A DNA stretch of 64,000 nt from Anticarsia gemmatalis (GCF_050436995.1 NC_134755.1:5023001-5087000); one strand, 5' to 3'; positions 25,296-39,042 are shown, counted from the first letter of the stretch. Translations and numbers: made by a program. The notes: generated by a model from the sequence alone, not told the origin.

Positions 25296-26447
25296 ATGCC
25301 ATCAAAAACATTCTGTAAAAACCTCAAGTCTCGCCGTTAAAAGTTGTGAGATCTATATAATACCAAGTCGATTAATCTATTTAGTCTCTACTTAAAGGAC
25401 CTTCTGTCTTAAGTTAATTCGTATGTTATTATCATGCCAATTTTAAAAAATACCTTTAAAACAAATAGACCGACCTGGCCATCGCATGATTTGATTATTA
25501 GTATATATCACACTACACAGCACGACAAGAAGTTAATGCTCCTGAAATGTTAATAATGGCGAATTTGTGTTTTCTTGCGATGACCAAGTCGATCTATTTG
25601 TTTTAAAGGTATTTTTTAAAATTGGCATGATAATAACATACGAATTAACTTAAGACAGAAGGTCCTTTAAGTAGAGACTAAATAGATTAATCGACTTGGT
25701 ATTATATAGATCTCACAACTTTTAACGGCGAGACTTGAGGTTTTTACAGAATGTTTTTGATGGCATCTCACTTCTTTTTGTAGAGCGAACATAAGTCCAA
25801 TTTGTATGGAAAGACGTTTTTTTTTCATAATTCAACATATTTTCTTATGGGAATGTTGTTCAGTTTCATGGGCTAAACACCCTTACCCACCCTTTACCCC
25901 CTCCCGTTATGCCTCATATAGTAGGTACCTATTTACACCTATTTATTATTTTATTTTCTACAGTAATAATAATTCATTAACTGCAAATGTAACCTTGTAA
26001 TCTTATACATTTATATGGGATTACAAAGTTATTGTTGCAGTTGGTGTATTTAGAAAACTGGACCGAAATTAGAAAATATTAAATTTTTCCCATGATTAAG
26101 ACACTAAACCCTACTTGTATTCTAAATTTTAAGCTTCTAAGTCTGCTAGAAGTACCTTAGACTTTTGATGATCGGTGAGTCAGTGAGTCAGTGAATCAGT
26201 GAGTGACAAAATTCAAAATTTTAACAAGTTGTCATTCTTAAACTACTGGTTCAAATTGACTGAAATTTTAAATATACCGTGTTTATACAATGACTGATTA
26301 GTTGCTGAAAATCCAGGCTTCTTGTTTTATCCACAACGAAATTATAGGGGTGTCAAAAATAGCCCGAATTGCTTCGAGAAAAGGATGTTACGGCCGTGCC
26401 GCTTTTTTTTTGCTCGACTTGCGGGGGCACTTCCGTGCCCCCAGATA
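25296..26447 (+). mobile_element. 1.1-kb foldback element, copy 2
   Basis: It has the same order as copy 1: palindrome at 25296-25766, tail, and the terminal hairpin GGGGGCAC-TTCC-GTGCCCCC then AGATA. It differs from copy 1 by a few substitutions and a short insertion near 25930, so both copies are young. In the palindrome three variants (CGCCGTTAAAAG, GTTAATTCG and AATTTTAAAAAA) are each present in both arms. It has the same orientation as copy 1, about 10.1 kb away, and the nested gene lies between them. An in-frame stretch at 25806-26000 is element sequence and not a gene. Confidence 0.8.
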
Positions 26448-29400
26448 GGTAATTTCTACTTCTAAACTCCTGCTATTAGTTTATTACTTTTATATTTTCC
26501 TTAAATATAATTATAAAGTATCATCGTTAAAAAAGTAAACCTAAAATACTATAGCAAAAATCGTCCACAAATCGCGATCAAATCAAAAACACACGTCACT
26601 CAACAAAGAAAACGACAACGAAAAAGTAACACCAAAAAACCGGCAACGTCATTTTCAATGGATCCAATTTCTCGAGAAGCGTTGAGGCGGTGCTAACACG
26701 CACTACGACGATGACTTTTCACAAAGTCGGTAAGTAATCCGTGATTAGGGCGGCTCTTTGCGACCTGAGCCGCTGTCAGACCGGCTGTGGACAGCCACAT
26801 TTAATATTCAATTAGGGACCATTCGGCCATTCATCAGTCTGGACGAGCGGGGATGTTTCCTTTACTAGATGGGTGGTTGAGCGTAGTTGATTTATTTTGT
26901 ATTATTGTTTCCTATTCCTGTTAGTGTTGTATGCAAGAGTACAACAGACATTTACTGGCGTATAGTAGTTAGTTAACGTGTAAGGTCTTGCAACATATTA
27001 AAATGTATATGTATGCATTTTCTTAATAGACGCAAACTTTACTTTCGTTTCATTTTCTGTTAGCCACACAGTCACGTTTAAAAGTAAGCTTGTTTCTTTT
27101 CTACAGGTGATGGGGGCCATAAACACTTTGTTTGTTCCCGCGCTAAAATTGCTATATTTTTATTGCGTTTTAGATTGAGCATATACGTTACAAAACGAGG
27201 TCAATCCATACATAATGCAATTCTTTCTAGTACATTTGTATCAGTGGGGTGTCTCAGAGATAAAGTATGTAATGGACACGGCTTGCATAATTTATTTTGT
27301 TTGTGAGTGGGGTAACAAAATTTTACATTCATTTGTTTGAAAGGGTGGCGGAATTAGGAGGTGTACACGCTGTACAATACTGTACAGTGTACCTACACGT
27401 TGTTTCAGTTTTACCGATTATATTTTATGTAAAATAATAAAGATAAGTTTCCGAGCTACATTTAAATGTAAAGTTGTAAAGTTTTTATAGCCTGTGTAGT
27501 TTCTGGTTTACAAGAGGTCGTCATAGCTCTCGATTTATGTCCTTAGCTTTGATGTGTGTATTTCCGCTACGGAATCACAGATATTTTAGGTATCGCTTGT
27601 TTTGTAATACTATTTTAAAACGCAATAAATCACAACTATTTTTTCAATTTCATTTGTTCTAAGGTAATAAACCATTATCGGGCTACGTTTTTATTATTAT
27701 TTCACAGACTTATTTTTGGTATTACAAGAGTTATAACTAATCATTTTAGCATCAAAAACTTATAGACGAATGAAAGTGCTTGGCACTAACACACACAACA
27801 TTTAAGAAACATAGGTAATACACATTCATCTTAAATTCTATTAACAAAACACTCCTATACTTAAACGTCACATAAAAATACACCACCATACGCTACAACA
27901 TTCATATTTACTTGTTCACATTAGACGACACATAATATGCTCTGAAACGACCCCCATACAATTATGGTGGGCCATACAACGTATTATGTAATTGTCCATT
28001 ACGGTACATTCAAACAGTTTATTTGACGTACAATGTATGTCTTCTATGTTTGGGACTGAAATTAAGGAAATAATAAAAGTTTGTGTTGAATGTAATAGTA
28101 TGAGTGTGTTTGAGAGAACTTGGTTTTATGTTTGAACAATACCGAAGATATAGACTGTACATAATTATAATAATATGGCACGGCCCAAATCTTCAGGAGA
28201 TTCCTCGCTCTGGAGCCCTAACCTAACCGTACATTGGACTCAGTTCCCGATACCTATGGCCTATTACTTTTTATATAAAAAATAGTTGAGTATATTTAAA
28301 TATACTTTAATTACGATTGTTATATTATTCAATTATCTGACTCTCGTGGCTCCAATTGTGTACCTATAAGTTTTGGTTTTAAAAAATTAAATGCCTATGC
28401 CTAAGTTCGGGTCTTTAACTGTCCTTAATTCGTTAAAATCAATTAGTGATTACGCCTTGAAGGCGCAAAGGTTAGTCAGACATTATTTAGCATAGTATGG
28501 GTTTAGTATGAATTGCCATTTTATTGTATGGAGATTTATCGAGACCGTTACTAACTATCCAGCACTGTAGAAGAGCTCTTATAAAACGAAGAATAATCGA
28601 CCATAAGCAGTGACCTATCGTGATATTATTAACCATTATGTTTTTAGTAGCATTCATTTGTATTCACAGGTTTTCAACATGACTATTTATGTATTTATTT
28701 TTAGGTTAGTCATAACAATGTAATGTTTCCTGGTAAAACAAGTATTGTTCCTGGTCCTGGCTTGTCAGTAGTGAATGACTATCTATTACATTATCATATT
28801 CCTATTATACTCATTCTGGGAAATACTAACAAAGAACTTACTGAAGCGAAGACGTGTTATGTATAATTTTCAAAAGAGCTTATGTCTTGTCTTTGTGATG
28901 TGAGATGTGCCCTTTTTGAAGCCGAATATTTAGTTGAAAGGAGATATTCTAACCGTTTCTGAGTAAACGTTGTGCTAACGGGTTAACAATATACGTCATC
29001 GCTTTGCTTCACAAGGCCATGCTCAAAGCAATACACTAGTATTTTAGAGAAGATACGGGGAAGCAGTCAAATATTATATCGTGTGTAAACCAAAACTTAG
29101 TGCGATATCCAATTCAGCAGCGGAAAAGTAACCACTTTAACAACAACGCTTCGAAATTTAGATTCTAAAAAAATAATGAAATCTCTCCTTTTCTATTTAC
29201 GAAACCTAGTAAAAAGTACCACAACTATAATTATGACATTTTGAAAAATAGTTGTCGATATCGAAAAATCAGTCAACTCATTTTTTGCGGTCAAATTTTG
29301 TCAACCAGACTATAGTGTTAGTAAATCGCAGAGCGTATCCGCAGTATGCCTTATCAAAACTAAATAGGACACAAAACTTATAAACTACCGACAAAAACCA

Positions 29401-30628
29401 GTATAACTCTATACAAAATTTATAAGCATTATTATTAACCCTCCCACGTCACTATCACTGTCGCGTCGCTCGTAAAAACTACAATAAAAACAGCATGAAC
29501 TGGAAAAGGTACGGGATTATATTTCAACTACGAAAGAGTACTGTTACAAGGGCATTCATATTTAATTTGGCGGTGCGGAGGCACTTTCACTTATTACCTG
29601 TGCCTACAGGATTTCTGTGTCCTTGTTTCACTGGAGTATTTCAGTTAGTTTTTTTTGGTGAAGAATGTTCCGCTCGGGTATTAAAAGAACGCGGCGGGTA
29701 CACGGTTAATTTTGCGGCGAATTACGAATTGTTACGTTTGTTATTGTGTACACTTTGCTTTAGATAAAATATTTATGCTGTTTTTTTTCTTTGCCTTCGC
29801 GGTTTTGTTACCGCGTATAAATTGTATATTATTTTAGTTTCAAAGAGAAATGAGCTCTTTGAATGTTTTATTTTGTATACGCTAACTACGCTTACTAACT
29901 TTAGTAATATTATGACTGAAATACAAAATGTAGGTCATTATTCAGGAGCTACAATGTTTAACGATATAATTCGTATTTTCACCGTGTGTGATCAAATATT
30001 ATATCATACATTTTAATCATCGTGTGTAACATTCTTCATTATGTAAATGACTGTAATTTCAACTAGGTTGTTGACCTAATGGGTAAATAGTTAAAAGTCA
30101 ACTCCATAAGAGGAAAGGCGTGATTTTCCGGATGAATTTTACCACTACACACATTAATAAAATCACGTCTCTTTCTCTCAAACAAAAGACATAACAAGTC
30201 ATAAAAAAAACTTCAAAAAGTTCAACAACCCCAAGAAAGAAGCAGTAGTTTATCAAACCCGTCACTCATTCTGGGGTAATTCGAAAACTTCAAGTCAGAC
30301 ATGACAGGACAGCCGTCGAACACAGCGGGTCATTTATCATACAGCCACTCGCTGTCCATTCGTTTTATCGTAAATGACGTTTATGTTGTACTGAAAAATA
30401 ATTGACTTGCATTGAGCCTGTTGGGGGAGCCGACATGACTGTACCAGTTGAAAAGTTTGTCGTTTAAAAATGAAAAGGATTTTGATTGTGGACAGTTCGA
30501 CTAACAAGTTTTTCGCGACTACTGTTAAATAAAAAGCGACGGATTGAGACCCTCCTGTTTAAAATCGATGAAAAAGGGGACTGTATTTGTCCAAGCTACA
30601 ACAATTTATTTGTACACTATGTACAGTA

Positions 30629-30840
30629 GCGCGATTCTCTACAGTCGGTACCATGGATTTCTGAGAGACTGACATTTTAAAAGTACTTCAAAAATTGTTC
30701 CTATGACACTCGCTAGAAGCGCTGATCAGATTTTCATACAAAATAATTCGATAGCCGGCCAGTTGTCGGTATTCGATAGTGGTAATGAATACGAGGTACA
30801 GCTGCGCCATTCTTTTTCCTCTACTAAGTATCGACAACCT
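30629..30840 (+). repeat. MITE of the GCGCGATTCTCTAC family
   Basis: It starts GCGCGATTCTCTACAGTCGG, passes GCTGATCAGATTTTCATAC and a TCGGTATTCGATAGT end. A second, reversed-looking start (GCGCCATTCTTTTTCCTCTAC) follows near 30804. It is probably a diverged copy plus a fragment of another. Confidence 0.55.
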
Positions 30841-31514
30841 CATAATCGTATTATAACTACATTTCTTCAAGTCATTGAATTTGATAAAAATGAAGTGGTT
30901 GGGATTTTAGAAAAATAACTCAATTATATTAAAAAGTTGCGCTGCAGAAGTACCGTCATAGACTTCGTGATCCCCAGATACGTCTATACCTTTAAACATG
31001 TTGTGTAAGAACAGGGTTGTCTAACTCGCGAGCCCCTACATTTCACGCCCCACTGACTCCAAGGTTGTTATAGGCGACCCTTTAAGTTCCTAATTGGGTT
31101 CATTGCCTTTAGAAACGTAGGAACTTTTTACAGAAACCTTGAGATTATTTTAACTATCGTATTTATGTTGGCGCCGTCTGCCTTTTATTTTCAATTTGAT
31201 TGGTAGAAAGTTTCTCTAGGTATTGTTTTAGGTAATAGATTCGAAATTCGAAAGATTTTTCTGAATTTCTTACTGAAATAATTTTGTTAGTTGTACCCGG
31301 TAGTGGTAGTGTATAAATACATATATTTTTTTGCTTCCCTAACATACATCTTGTCATACAGGACCGCCGCCGGTAACGAGTACTACGAACCTGATCTTTT
31401 GCAAGACAACAACCGCATTTGCGAATGTCTAAAATAAGACCTAGAAACACATCACAGAATGAATTAATTCATTCAATAAAAAATGTATGTAAGTGTTATG
31501 GACAATACGATGTA

Positions 31515-31608
31515 ACAATAGAAAATAAGATTTCTTGGGTCTACATTCAATGAATTTGGCAACATAATTATATGTATCCTACTAAATTATTACCGAAACG
31601 ATCTAATA
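31515..31608 (+). repeat. Left member of a diverged direct repeat
   Basis: CAATAGAAAATAAGA...ACATAATTATATGTAT...CGAAACGATC is repeated with about 80% match at 31811-31905. A short inverted-repeat element lies between the two copies. Confidence 0.6.
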
Positions 31609-31633
31609 AGTAAGTAAAAGACAAATGTACAGT

Positions 31634-31806
31634 CTACCTGGGTAACTTTCAATCATTTGGGTAACATTGATCGTGGGAATTTGAGCTAGTTTCGATTATT
31701 TTTTCATATGAAACCAACGCAATTGATAAAGATTTATTTTAGTTTTGCAAACTTTTGTTGTTGTGTTCAATGTTACCCAAATGATTCAAAGCTACTCAAA
31801 TTTACC
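31634..31806. mobile_element. Short inverted-repeat element (MITE-like), about 170 bp
   Basis: The left arm GGGTAACTTTCAATCATTTG and the right arm (31768-31806) are inverted copies. Their core AATCATTTGGGTAACATTGA is near perfect on both sides over at least 20 bases. The interior is AT-rich and non-coding. This fits a small DNA transposon derivative. No clear target duplication is seen. Confidence 0.6.
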
Positions 31807-31810
31807 TTAC

Positions 31811-31905
31811 CAATAGAAAATGAGAATTATTAGGTCTACTTTCAATCAATTTGTTAACATAATTATATGTATACTATCAAATTATTCCCAAAACGATCGA
31901 ATTGA
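31811..31905 (+). repeat. Right member of a diverged direct repeat
   Basis: It matches 31515-31608 in order and spacing, including ACATAATTATATGTAT. The pair may be an older tandem duplication into which the inverted-repeat element at 31634 was placed. Confidence 0.6.
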
Positions 31906-34900
31906 TAGTTATTGAACATAATATAAATAAACATTCATGGGTAATATAACGTCGATGTTCTCAGAATTATTACGCAAAACAGGATATATTCTGCAAACAG
32001 TGAGCCTCCCACATAATATATGTACAGAAACACCGTGGGCATACTTCAATCATCTGCTTCAATACACAATTTTGTACACACCCACTGGTCTAGGAATATA
32101 AAGAAAACATTACAAATAAGATCATTAATAATAAATATTCATGTGTAACGTACTGAACACGCGCTTCGTAGGTCAAACTGACAACTACTAACTGTCTTTA
32201 AACTCTCGCGACTAGTAAAATTACGAATAAATTACAATACATGACTAATAAATTAGAATGTGGTATTCTCAGAGGATACACTTTTAGTTGAAATAGTGCA
32301 AATACATTTGACACTCATTATCATGACCGAACAATTTGTGGAATTTTATTGCAATATTGCAAATTCTATTGATACCGATCTTTTATCGATTACTAAGAAC
32401 TGAACAAGGCAAGTACGCTTTGCTATTTCCTCCTATAAAACGTAGAATATTTTTCTTTGCTGTTGCAACGCCCGAAGGGATTATGTCAGCAGAATGAATG
32501 GGGCAGTGACGGGTTTGATGTAACGAGTTGCACTTATTTCATTTTTAAATATTACCGTGTATTATTACGTAGTGATTCTGTTCATGTAAGCCGTATGATA
32601 GAATCCTAAAAACAAATGTTAGTCCCAGATTTAATTGTACTCTATGTCCAATTTTATGGAATGCCAACGTTACAAACAGTATAGAGCTCTAAATTTTTAC
32701 CTCTCCATTATTTAAATAAATTATTATTTCTATATATTTGATTCTTCAAAAAAAAATATTTTCAGGATAATTAAAGCTTAACATTAATAAGAAATATATC
32801 AAGCATGTTTTCTTAAAAGGTTATAGATAAATAAACGTTGACATATTTTAATTTCCCGCCCCAGAGCGTTTTTAAAACGGTGTAAAAGTTTACACCGAGT
32901 AATATTCTTAAGCAGCCTAAGGACTGAAAATGTTTCATAGTGGACGAACTTCACAGGCAGTTACTCGCTTTCTAGGGTACTGTGAACTGAAGTAAGAAAC
33001 CTAAAATAAACTTTTTAAGATTTGGTATCGTTCATTCATTTTTTTGCAAATAAGGGTTCGATTCGATTCACCAGCTGATGATTACATAAATTAATCTATA
33101 TCGAGTATCCTATTTTAACACGAATGAAAGTTTTTAGTGTAAAAAATGTTATTATTATATAATAATACACATAACTATCAGCAACGTTAAAATTCAAAAA
33201 ACGTTGTAGCCTATAATGTCGTAAAAATTTGGTTACTTCTACGTTATAACGTAAAATCTTATATACTACAAATAAAATAGTACCTATAGTTTTTCGTGAA
33301 ACAAACACAAGTTACTTCCACAGTTCTAGTACTAAAACAGATTCTTCTCAGATATAAGAGAAATTATGATCTTATTTTGACCAACAACAACTATCCGCAA
33401 AGAGACTTAATAAAACTAGGCTATCTACAATAGTGATCTGAATTCATTTGTACGTAACAAAACAAGCTGTAGGTAACTTTTATTCCTTTTTTATTACCCC
33501 TAAAGACGTAAAGTACCTAATTAAAAAAAGTTCCACCCATTATCCAACTCTTCACATTTTGAAATTGTTACAAGCGGTTTTTTTCAACGGTGTTCGTGAT
33601 CCCGAGGGAAATCGGCGTATTCAATTGCCACAGTAATTCGTTACTGGAAAACGTAATTAGGTATAACGAGTTCACAAGAATTGTTACTGTAATCAGCCAT
33701 AAAATAAAGGAAGGTGTAATTAAAATGATTGTTAAACTGTAGGATTTGCACGGATTGGTCTGTTGAAATGCTCTATTTTGTTTTAGACAATTAATCTTGC
33801 TCCGCTTAGTGTTATCTTGTCTAAGCGAGCAGGTCACTGTGGCTGAGAGCTTTTCCCTCAAAGATAAAGTAAATCTCAAAACAATTGCGGGTACTTAGGA
33901 TGTTACTTTCTGTGTACTTTTTACTTATTTATTTTTCAGTCACGTAGTTCCGCCTTGAAGTAGCTAAGTTCCGCAGATGTGACCTTTGAATTACGTATTC
34001 TTTAGTTCCAGTGGGTGTTCTTAGAAACTGTTTTGTTGTTTAGTCTTTTGACATTGACGATCCAGGTCAACGATTATGCTGGTAGAAATGTTGGTATTGT
34101 ATCCTTGAGTACCCATTTTGATACTAAGAGTAAATAAATCTATAAGTTTGCTTGATTGTCACTCGAAATATTCGTTTGAAATTATATCTAGTTGCCTCTT
34201 TGTACTAACAGCAGGTAACAAAATAGTAAAAAGTGAATTTATGGATCGGGGGATACCACATAGATAAATTTATTATTTAAGTCTTGAAATTAAAAAATAA
34301 ATTGAAGTATTTTTTACAAATCAACTGTCACCCTTTATCTCGTGCGTCAATCAAAGCCACAAAAATTCAATCGTGGTTGAAAAACGTGCAATATGATCAC
34401 GCGTTTTACTAAAAACCATAATCTTGCAAAAAAAATTGTACAGCCACGTGGTTTTGTGGCGCAATTTGTCAACACAAACCACGCCTTAAGGAACAAAAAC
34501 CATTTGAATAGATCCCACATTGCTAATTACGGGATTCAGCTATCGAATTGTATTTAAAAAAAAGGAACAGAAATAAGCTCTTGATTATTGCAGATGGAGG
34601 ACCTTTAAAAATGAGGCAGTGATTAAGAATTCAAACAACTTACTTGTACTTTAAAGCATTTAATTCATGTCAGAACCAGAACAAACCTCTGCTACAGTTT
34701 CACCAGTCTATCCCCTCTATTCTGATGCAAATATAATCCTCAAAGACAATGTAACAATCTCGCAATAGTTGCAGAACTACCCTTTTCGCCTTGAAATTCG
34801 TAATCCAATTAACTGCTCAATTCAGAGATTGAGGAAATCGTGCCAATCCGCGTCCTGCTGTTGCGCAAATATTTTGATCACGTTTTTGCCAAACTGTGCG

Positions 34901-35627
34901 TAACGCAGCTTCGATGAACGAAGTTTGTAGCTTCACTGATCTGTGAACGATTTATTTTTAGCCCTCGAAGATGAGTGGGTATACTTTTATGCTACTTTCT
35001 GCAGAACATTTGCAGTTTATGATAAAAGTATATGACTGATCGCAGCAAACTTGGCGAGTGAGAGTATATCAGCCAAATTGTCTTTACTCATAAACAAATT
35101 CAAGCAAAAGTAAATTGCAATTTTACATAAAACAAAGAAGCTTAACATCGCATTACAAAAACAAATTATCAAAGGACGGCTAAGTAAAACCTACAGCTAA
35201 TTTCACTTAGACGAAAAAATATTTCTAAAAATACAATTCTTCCGTAAGCATTTTAATACAATCTAATGACACGATAAAGATTACTTTAGTCTAAATTGAA
35301 GACACATTAGCGAAAGCACCGCAGGCTTTTAGCTTAATGATTATCACGCGACGGCGCACCGTTAGCGAGTTATAACGGTGAATATCGTCCAGATTTCTAA
35401 TTATATACGCTGCTTAAACTCAGATTTGTGTTAAAAACGGATAAGCGAATGTTGGGGTTAAACTGTTATTTTATATTGTGATCATATTTTAGTAACCCGA
35501 GGCAACACATCAATGACTTTTCGAAGTTATGTGTATTAGAAATTATTATCACATGCTCTAACGGTAGAAGAAAACTTCGTGATGAAACCTTGCGTGCCTA
35601 AAATTTGTTTAATAGATTTATTGAGGG

Positions 35628-35725
35628 CGTGCAAAAGTCCCCAACACGCACTTGGCCAGCGTGGTGGGCTCGAGGCCTAACCCCTTCCCTCGTTTGGGGA
35701 AGACCCCTGCCCAGCAGTGGGATAG
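35628..35725 (+). repeat. Dispersed lepidopteran repeat fragment (CCCAGCAGTGGGA type)
   Basis: The order of phrases CAACACGCACTTGGCCAGCG, TGGTGGGCTCGAGGCCTAA and CCTGCCCAGCAGTGGGA is a very common interspersed motif in moth genomes. It is probably the 3' remnant of a retroelement. It is GC-rich compared with its surroundings. The overlapping 71-codon frame is not a gene. Confidence 0.65.
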
Positions 35726-37489
35726 AAACGGATGTATTTGTTAATATGATCAGGATTAACTTGAAAGGATTTAAGCAAAACTTTATTTTGTATGCGTACC
35801 TTTACGCTATATACCTCTAAACTACCTGAATCACCCTAGCTGTAATTGTTGTTGTTGAATTAATATCTACTCCGACGCAAATGATTAGGTTTCTGTGTAA
35901 GTTGAGCAAAAGGTATGTCCGTGGTATGCGATTGTTTGATGTGTATGCGATTGACTAGAACAACTAAAACACCAAATGAATGTTCTTTGTGCAATCAAAC
36001 GATAAGCTGGACATATATTATCTATTTTCTATATTAATGGTATCGTAGAACCTAACAGCACAAAACCAAATATTTGTGTCAAGAATATAATATGGTGTTT
36101 ATACTTAGCTTAGGAGGTGACAAAATAAAAATACGTCCCAAAATTTACGTTAAATAAAACAAAAATCTTCGTAAATTAAATTAAAAAAAGACAAAGAAAA
36201 AAATATCTTACCCTTTTGTAATATTTAAGAACAAAGGAAACGGAATTGCTTGGAGATACTTTAAAGCGATAATAAATTGAGCGCATAACAATACCATTAT
36301 TTTGTGGGCTGATTAATTGTTGAGCTCAGAAACCGTCGCTTAAGACATCTAGAAGGCTTAAGAAACCAAGTAATTAGAATCATCACCATCTCGATGCAGA
36401 TAAGCCTGCCTTTTTTTAAATAATTAAGCACGGTTAAAAGACTTTTTATCAGCAGTTTCCTTGAAGATTTTTCGCTTTAATTGCAGAGAATTAAGGTCTC
36501 ACTGAAGATTTTATTTACATAGTAATTTTATTGATTTTGTTTAATTGAAATGTAAATGTTTTGAATTGATTAATTCTATTAACTCTTTTAAAGAAAGTTC
36601 CCAAATGTGTTGCGCAGAAAGGTAAATTACTACCGATAACAAACAAAAATACTTGTTTTTTCCACACATTATTATTATTGACGGAGACATTTTAATGAAT
36701 ATTAAATGTGTTATTTGTTTTAGAAAATCAAAATCAGCTTTTTGTTTTAACCATCCAGTCGACACGCTGTATTGTCACGAAAACATCACTCGAAACTAAG
36801 TACTTACACTATTGTAATTTGTTTACAATATAACCATGAAATATTTCATCACATTATAGTGCAAAAGCCACACATTTTAGACAAAGCAGCTATTCTTGGA
36901 GGATAAGTTTCCCGTCTTAACTTAAGTACCGTCTAGAAAGGCGAGGCGACAGTATATGCACTGCAAGCTAAGCGTTTGCCGCGGTGGCGCTTGATTGAAT
37001 GCCTCTGGTTATCCTTTTAAAGGAACAGGGTTAACATAATTTATATGCAAAGTAAGCGACGGCAATCCATAGCAGTTTCTTAAGAATATCTGTATAGTTT
37101 CGAGCACGAAATTTTGTTGCGATACACTTTAAAGTTTCGTTCCGTAAACAAGTGTAGAGATGTTATGTTCGCTGCATGTAATGCAATTAGAGACTTCGCA
37201 ACTCTTATTACTGGCCCCCATTAGAAACAATATTGTAACATTCGTACAGAACAGAATACAAATCTCACCAAACTCTCTCTTTTATACATAATTATAATCT
37301 TTTTATAACCAGAACCTAGACAGCGTATTGATTGTTAAAAAGAATATGTATAGAGGTTGTCAACAACTGTTATTCAAAAATAACTAAGAGTATATTTTAG
37401 TAACCACAGTGTGACACTATCGTTACTTAGGATTATCTACTATGTATATGTCTATATTTAGATACCATGTATTACCGATTATCTACATA

Positions 37490-38621
37490 TATCTGGGGGC
37501 ACGGAAGTGCCCCCGCAAGTCGAGCAAAAAAAAAGCGGCACGGCCGTAACATCCTTTTCTCGAAGCAATTCGGGCTATTTTTGACACCCCTATAATTTCG
37601 TTGTGGATAAAACAAGAAGCCTGAATTTGCAGCAACTAATCAGTCATTGTATAAACACGGTATATTTAAAATTTCAGTCAATTTGAACCAGTAGTTTAAG
37701 AATAACAACTTGTTAAAGTTTCTGCATTTTGTCACTCACTGATTCACTGACTCACTGACTCACCGATCATCAAAAGTATAAGGTACTTCTAGCAGACATA
37801 GAAGCTTCAAATTTAGAATACAAATAGGGTTTAGTGTCTTAATCATGGGAAAATTCAAATATTTTCTAATTTCGGTCCAGTTTTCTAAATACATTAACTG
37901 CATAAATAACTTTGTAATCCGATATAAATGTATAGGATTACAAGGTTACATTTGCAGTTAGTAAATCATTATCACTGTAGTAATAGAAAATAATAATAAT
38001 AGGTCTAGATAGGTACCTACTATATGAGGCATAACTAAGGGTGTTTAGCCCATGAAACTGAACAACATTCATAGGAAAAGATGTTGAATTATGGAAAAAA
38101 AACGTCTTTCCATACAAATTGGACTTATGTTCGTTCTACAAAAAGAAGTGAGATGCCATCAAAAACATTCTGTAAAAACCTCAAGTCTCGCCGTAAAAAG
38201 TTGTGAGATCTATATAATATCAAGTCGATTAATCTATTTAGTCTCTACTTAAAGGACCTTCTGTCTTAAGTTATTACGTATGTTATTATCATGCCAATTA
38301 AAAAAAATACCTTTAAAACAAATAGATCGACTTGGTCATCGCAAGAAAACACAAATTCGCCATTAACATTTCAGGAGCATTAACTTGTCTTCTCGTCGTG
38401 CTGATTAGTGTGATACTAATAATTAAATCATGCGATGGCCAGGTCGGTCTATTTGTTTTAAAGGTATTTTTTTTAATTGGCATGATAATAACATACGTAA
38501 TAACTTAAGACAGAAGGTCCTTTAAGTAGAGACTAAATAGATTAATCGACTTGATATTATATAGATCTCACAACTTTTTACGGCGAGACTTGAGGTTTTT
38601 ACAGAATGTTTTTGATGGCAT
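37490..38621 (-). mobile_element. 1.1-kb foldback element, copy 3 (inverted)
   Basis: This reads as the reverse of copies 1 and 2. It starts on the + strand TATCTGGGGGCACGGAAGTG and ends GATGGCAT at 38621, with the palindrome at 38153-38621. It carries its own variant in both arms (AATATCAAGTC and its complement, against AATACCAAGTC in copies 1 and 2). The tail is somewhat more diverged than in the other two copies. No coding capacity is seen. Confidence 0.8.
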
Positions 38622-39042
38622 ATACATATACAAGAAGGTTATTGACCATCGTTACTGTAGCTTAATATAGAACAAAACTATATATTCATAGTAACCTGTT
38701 ATCATACCTATTATCCACATTTACAGCCTCTAATATCTCAAAGATCGAGATACAACGTATTGGTTACACTAATATAACAGCGGATTAAATACATAATCCC
38801 TTATTGGGGAAGTATGCTCAGACAGTTTATGTATCGTAAACCTCTTCATTAATGTAGCTATCAAAATATTTATCTACTATCTTGGCGATATCAATAACTT
38901 GAATGTTGTTTGCTTATTGACGAATAATAGAGTTCAATTAGTTTTGTTCAATCTGCTTTTGACGCATATTTTTCTGAAAAAGAAACCTCCCGGGCTAAAA
39001 ATTCTAAGTAAGTTCTTAAGTAGCGGTGTCTTTAACAAACAT

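Noticed and set aside
25806..26000. + strand frame of 64 codons
   Set aside because: It lies wholly inside foldback element copy 2. The matching region of copy 1 carries differences that do not preserve a frame.
29495..29767. + strand frame of 90 codons
   Set aside because: No recognisable domain. Its composition and amino-acid use look like translated non-coding DNA.
30703..30870. Frames on both strands
   Set aside because: They overlap a MITE and end in ordinary intron sequence.
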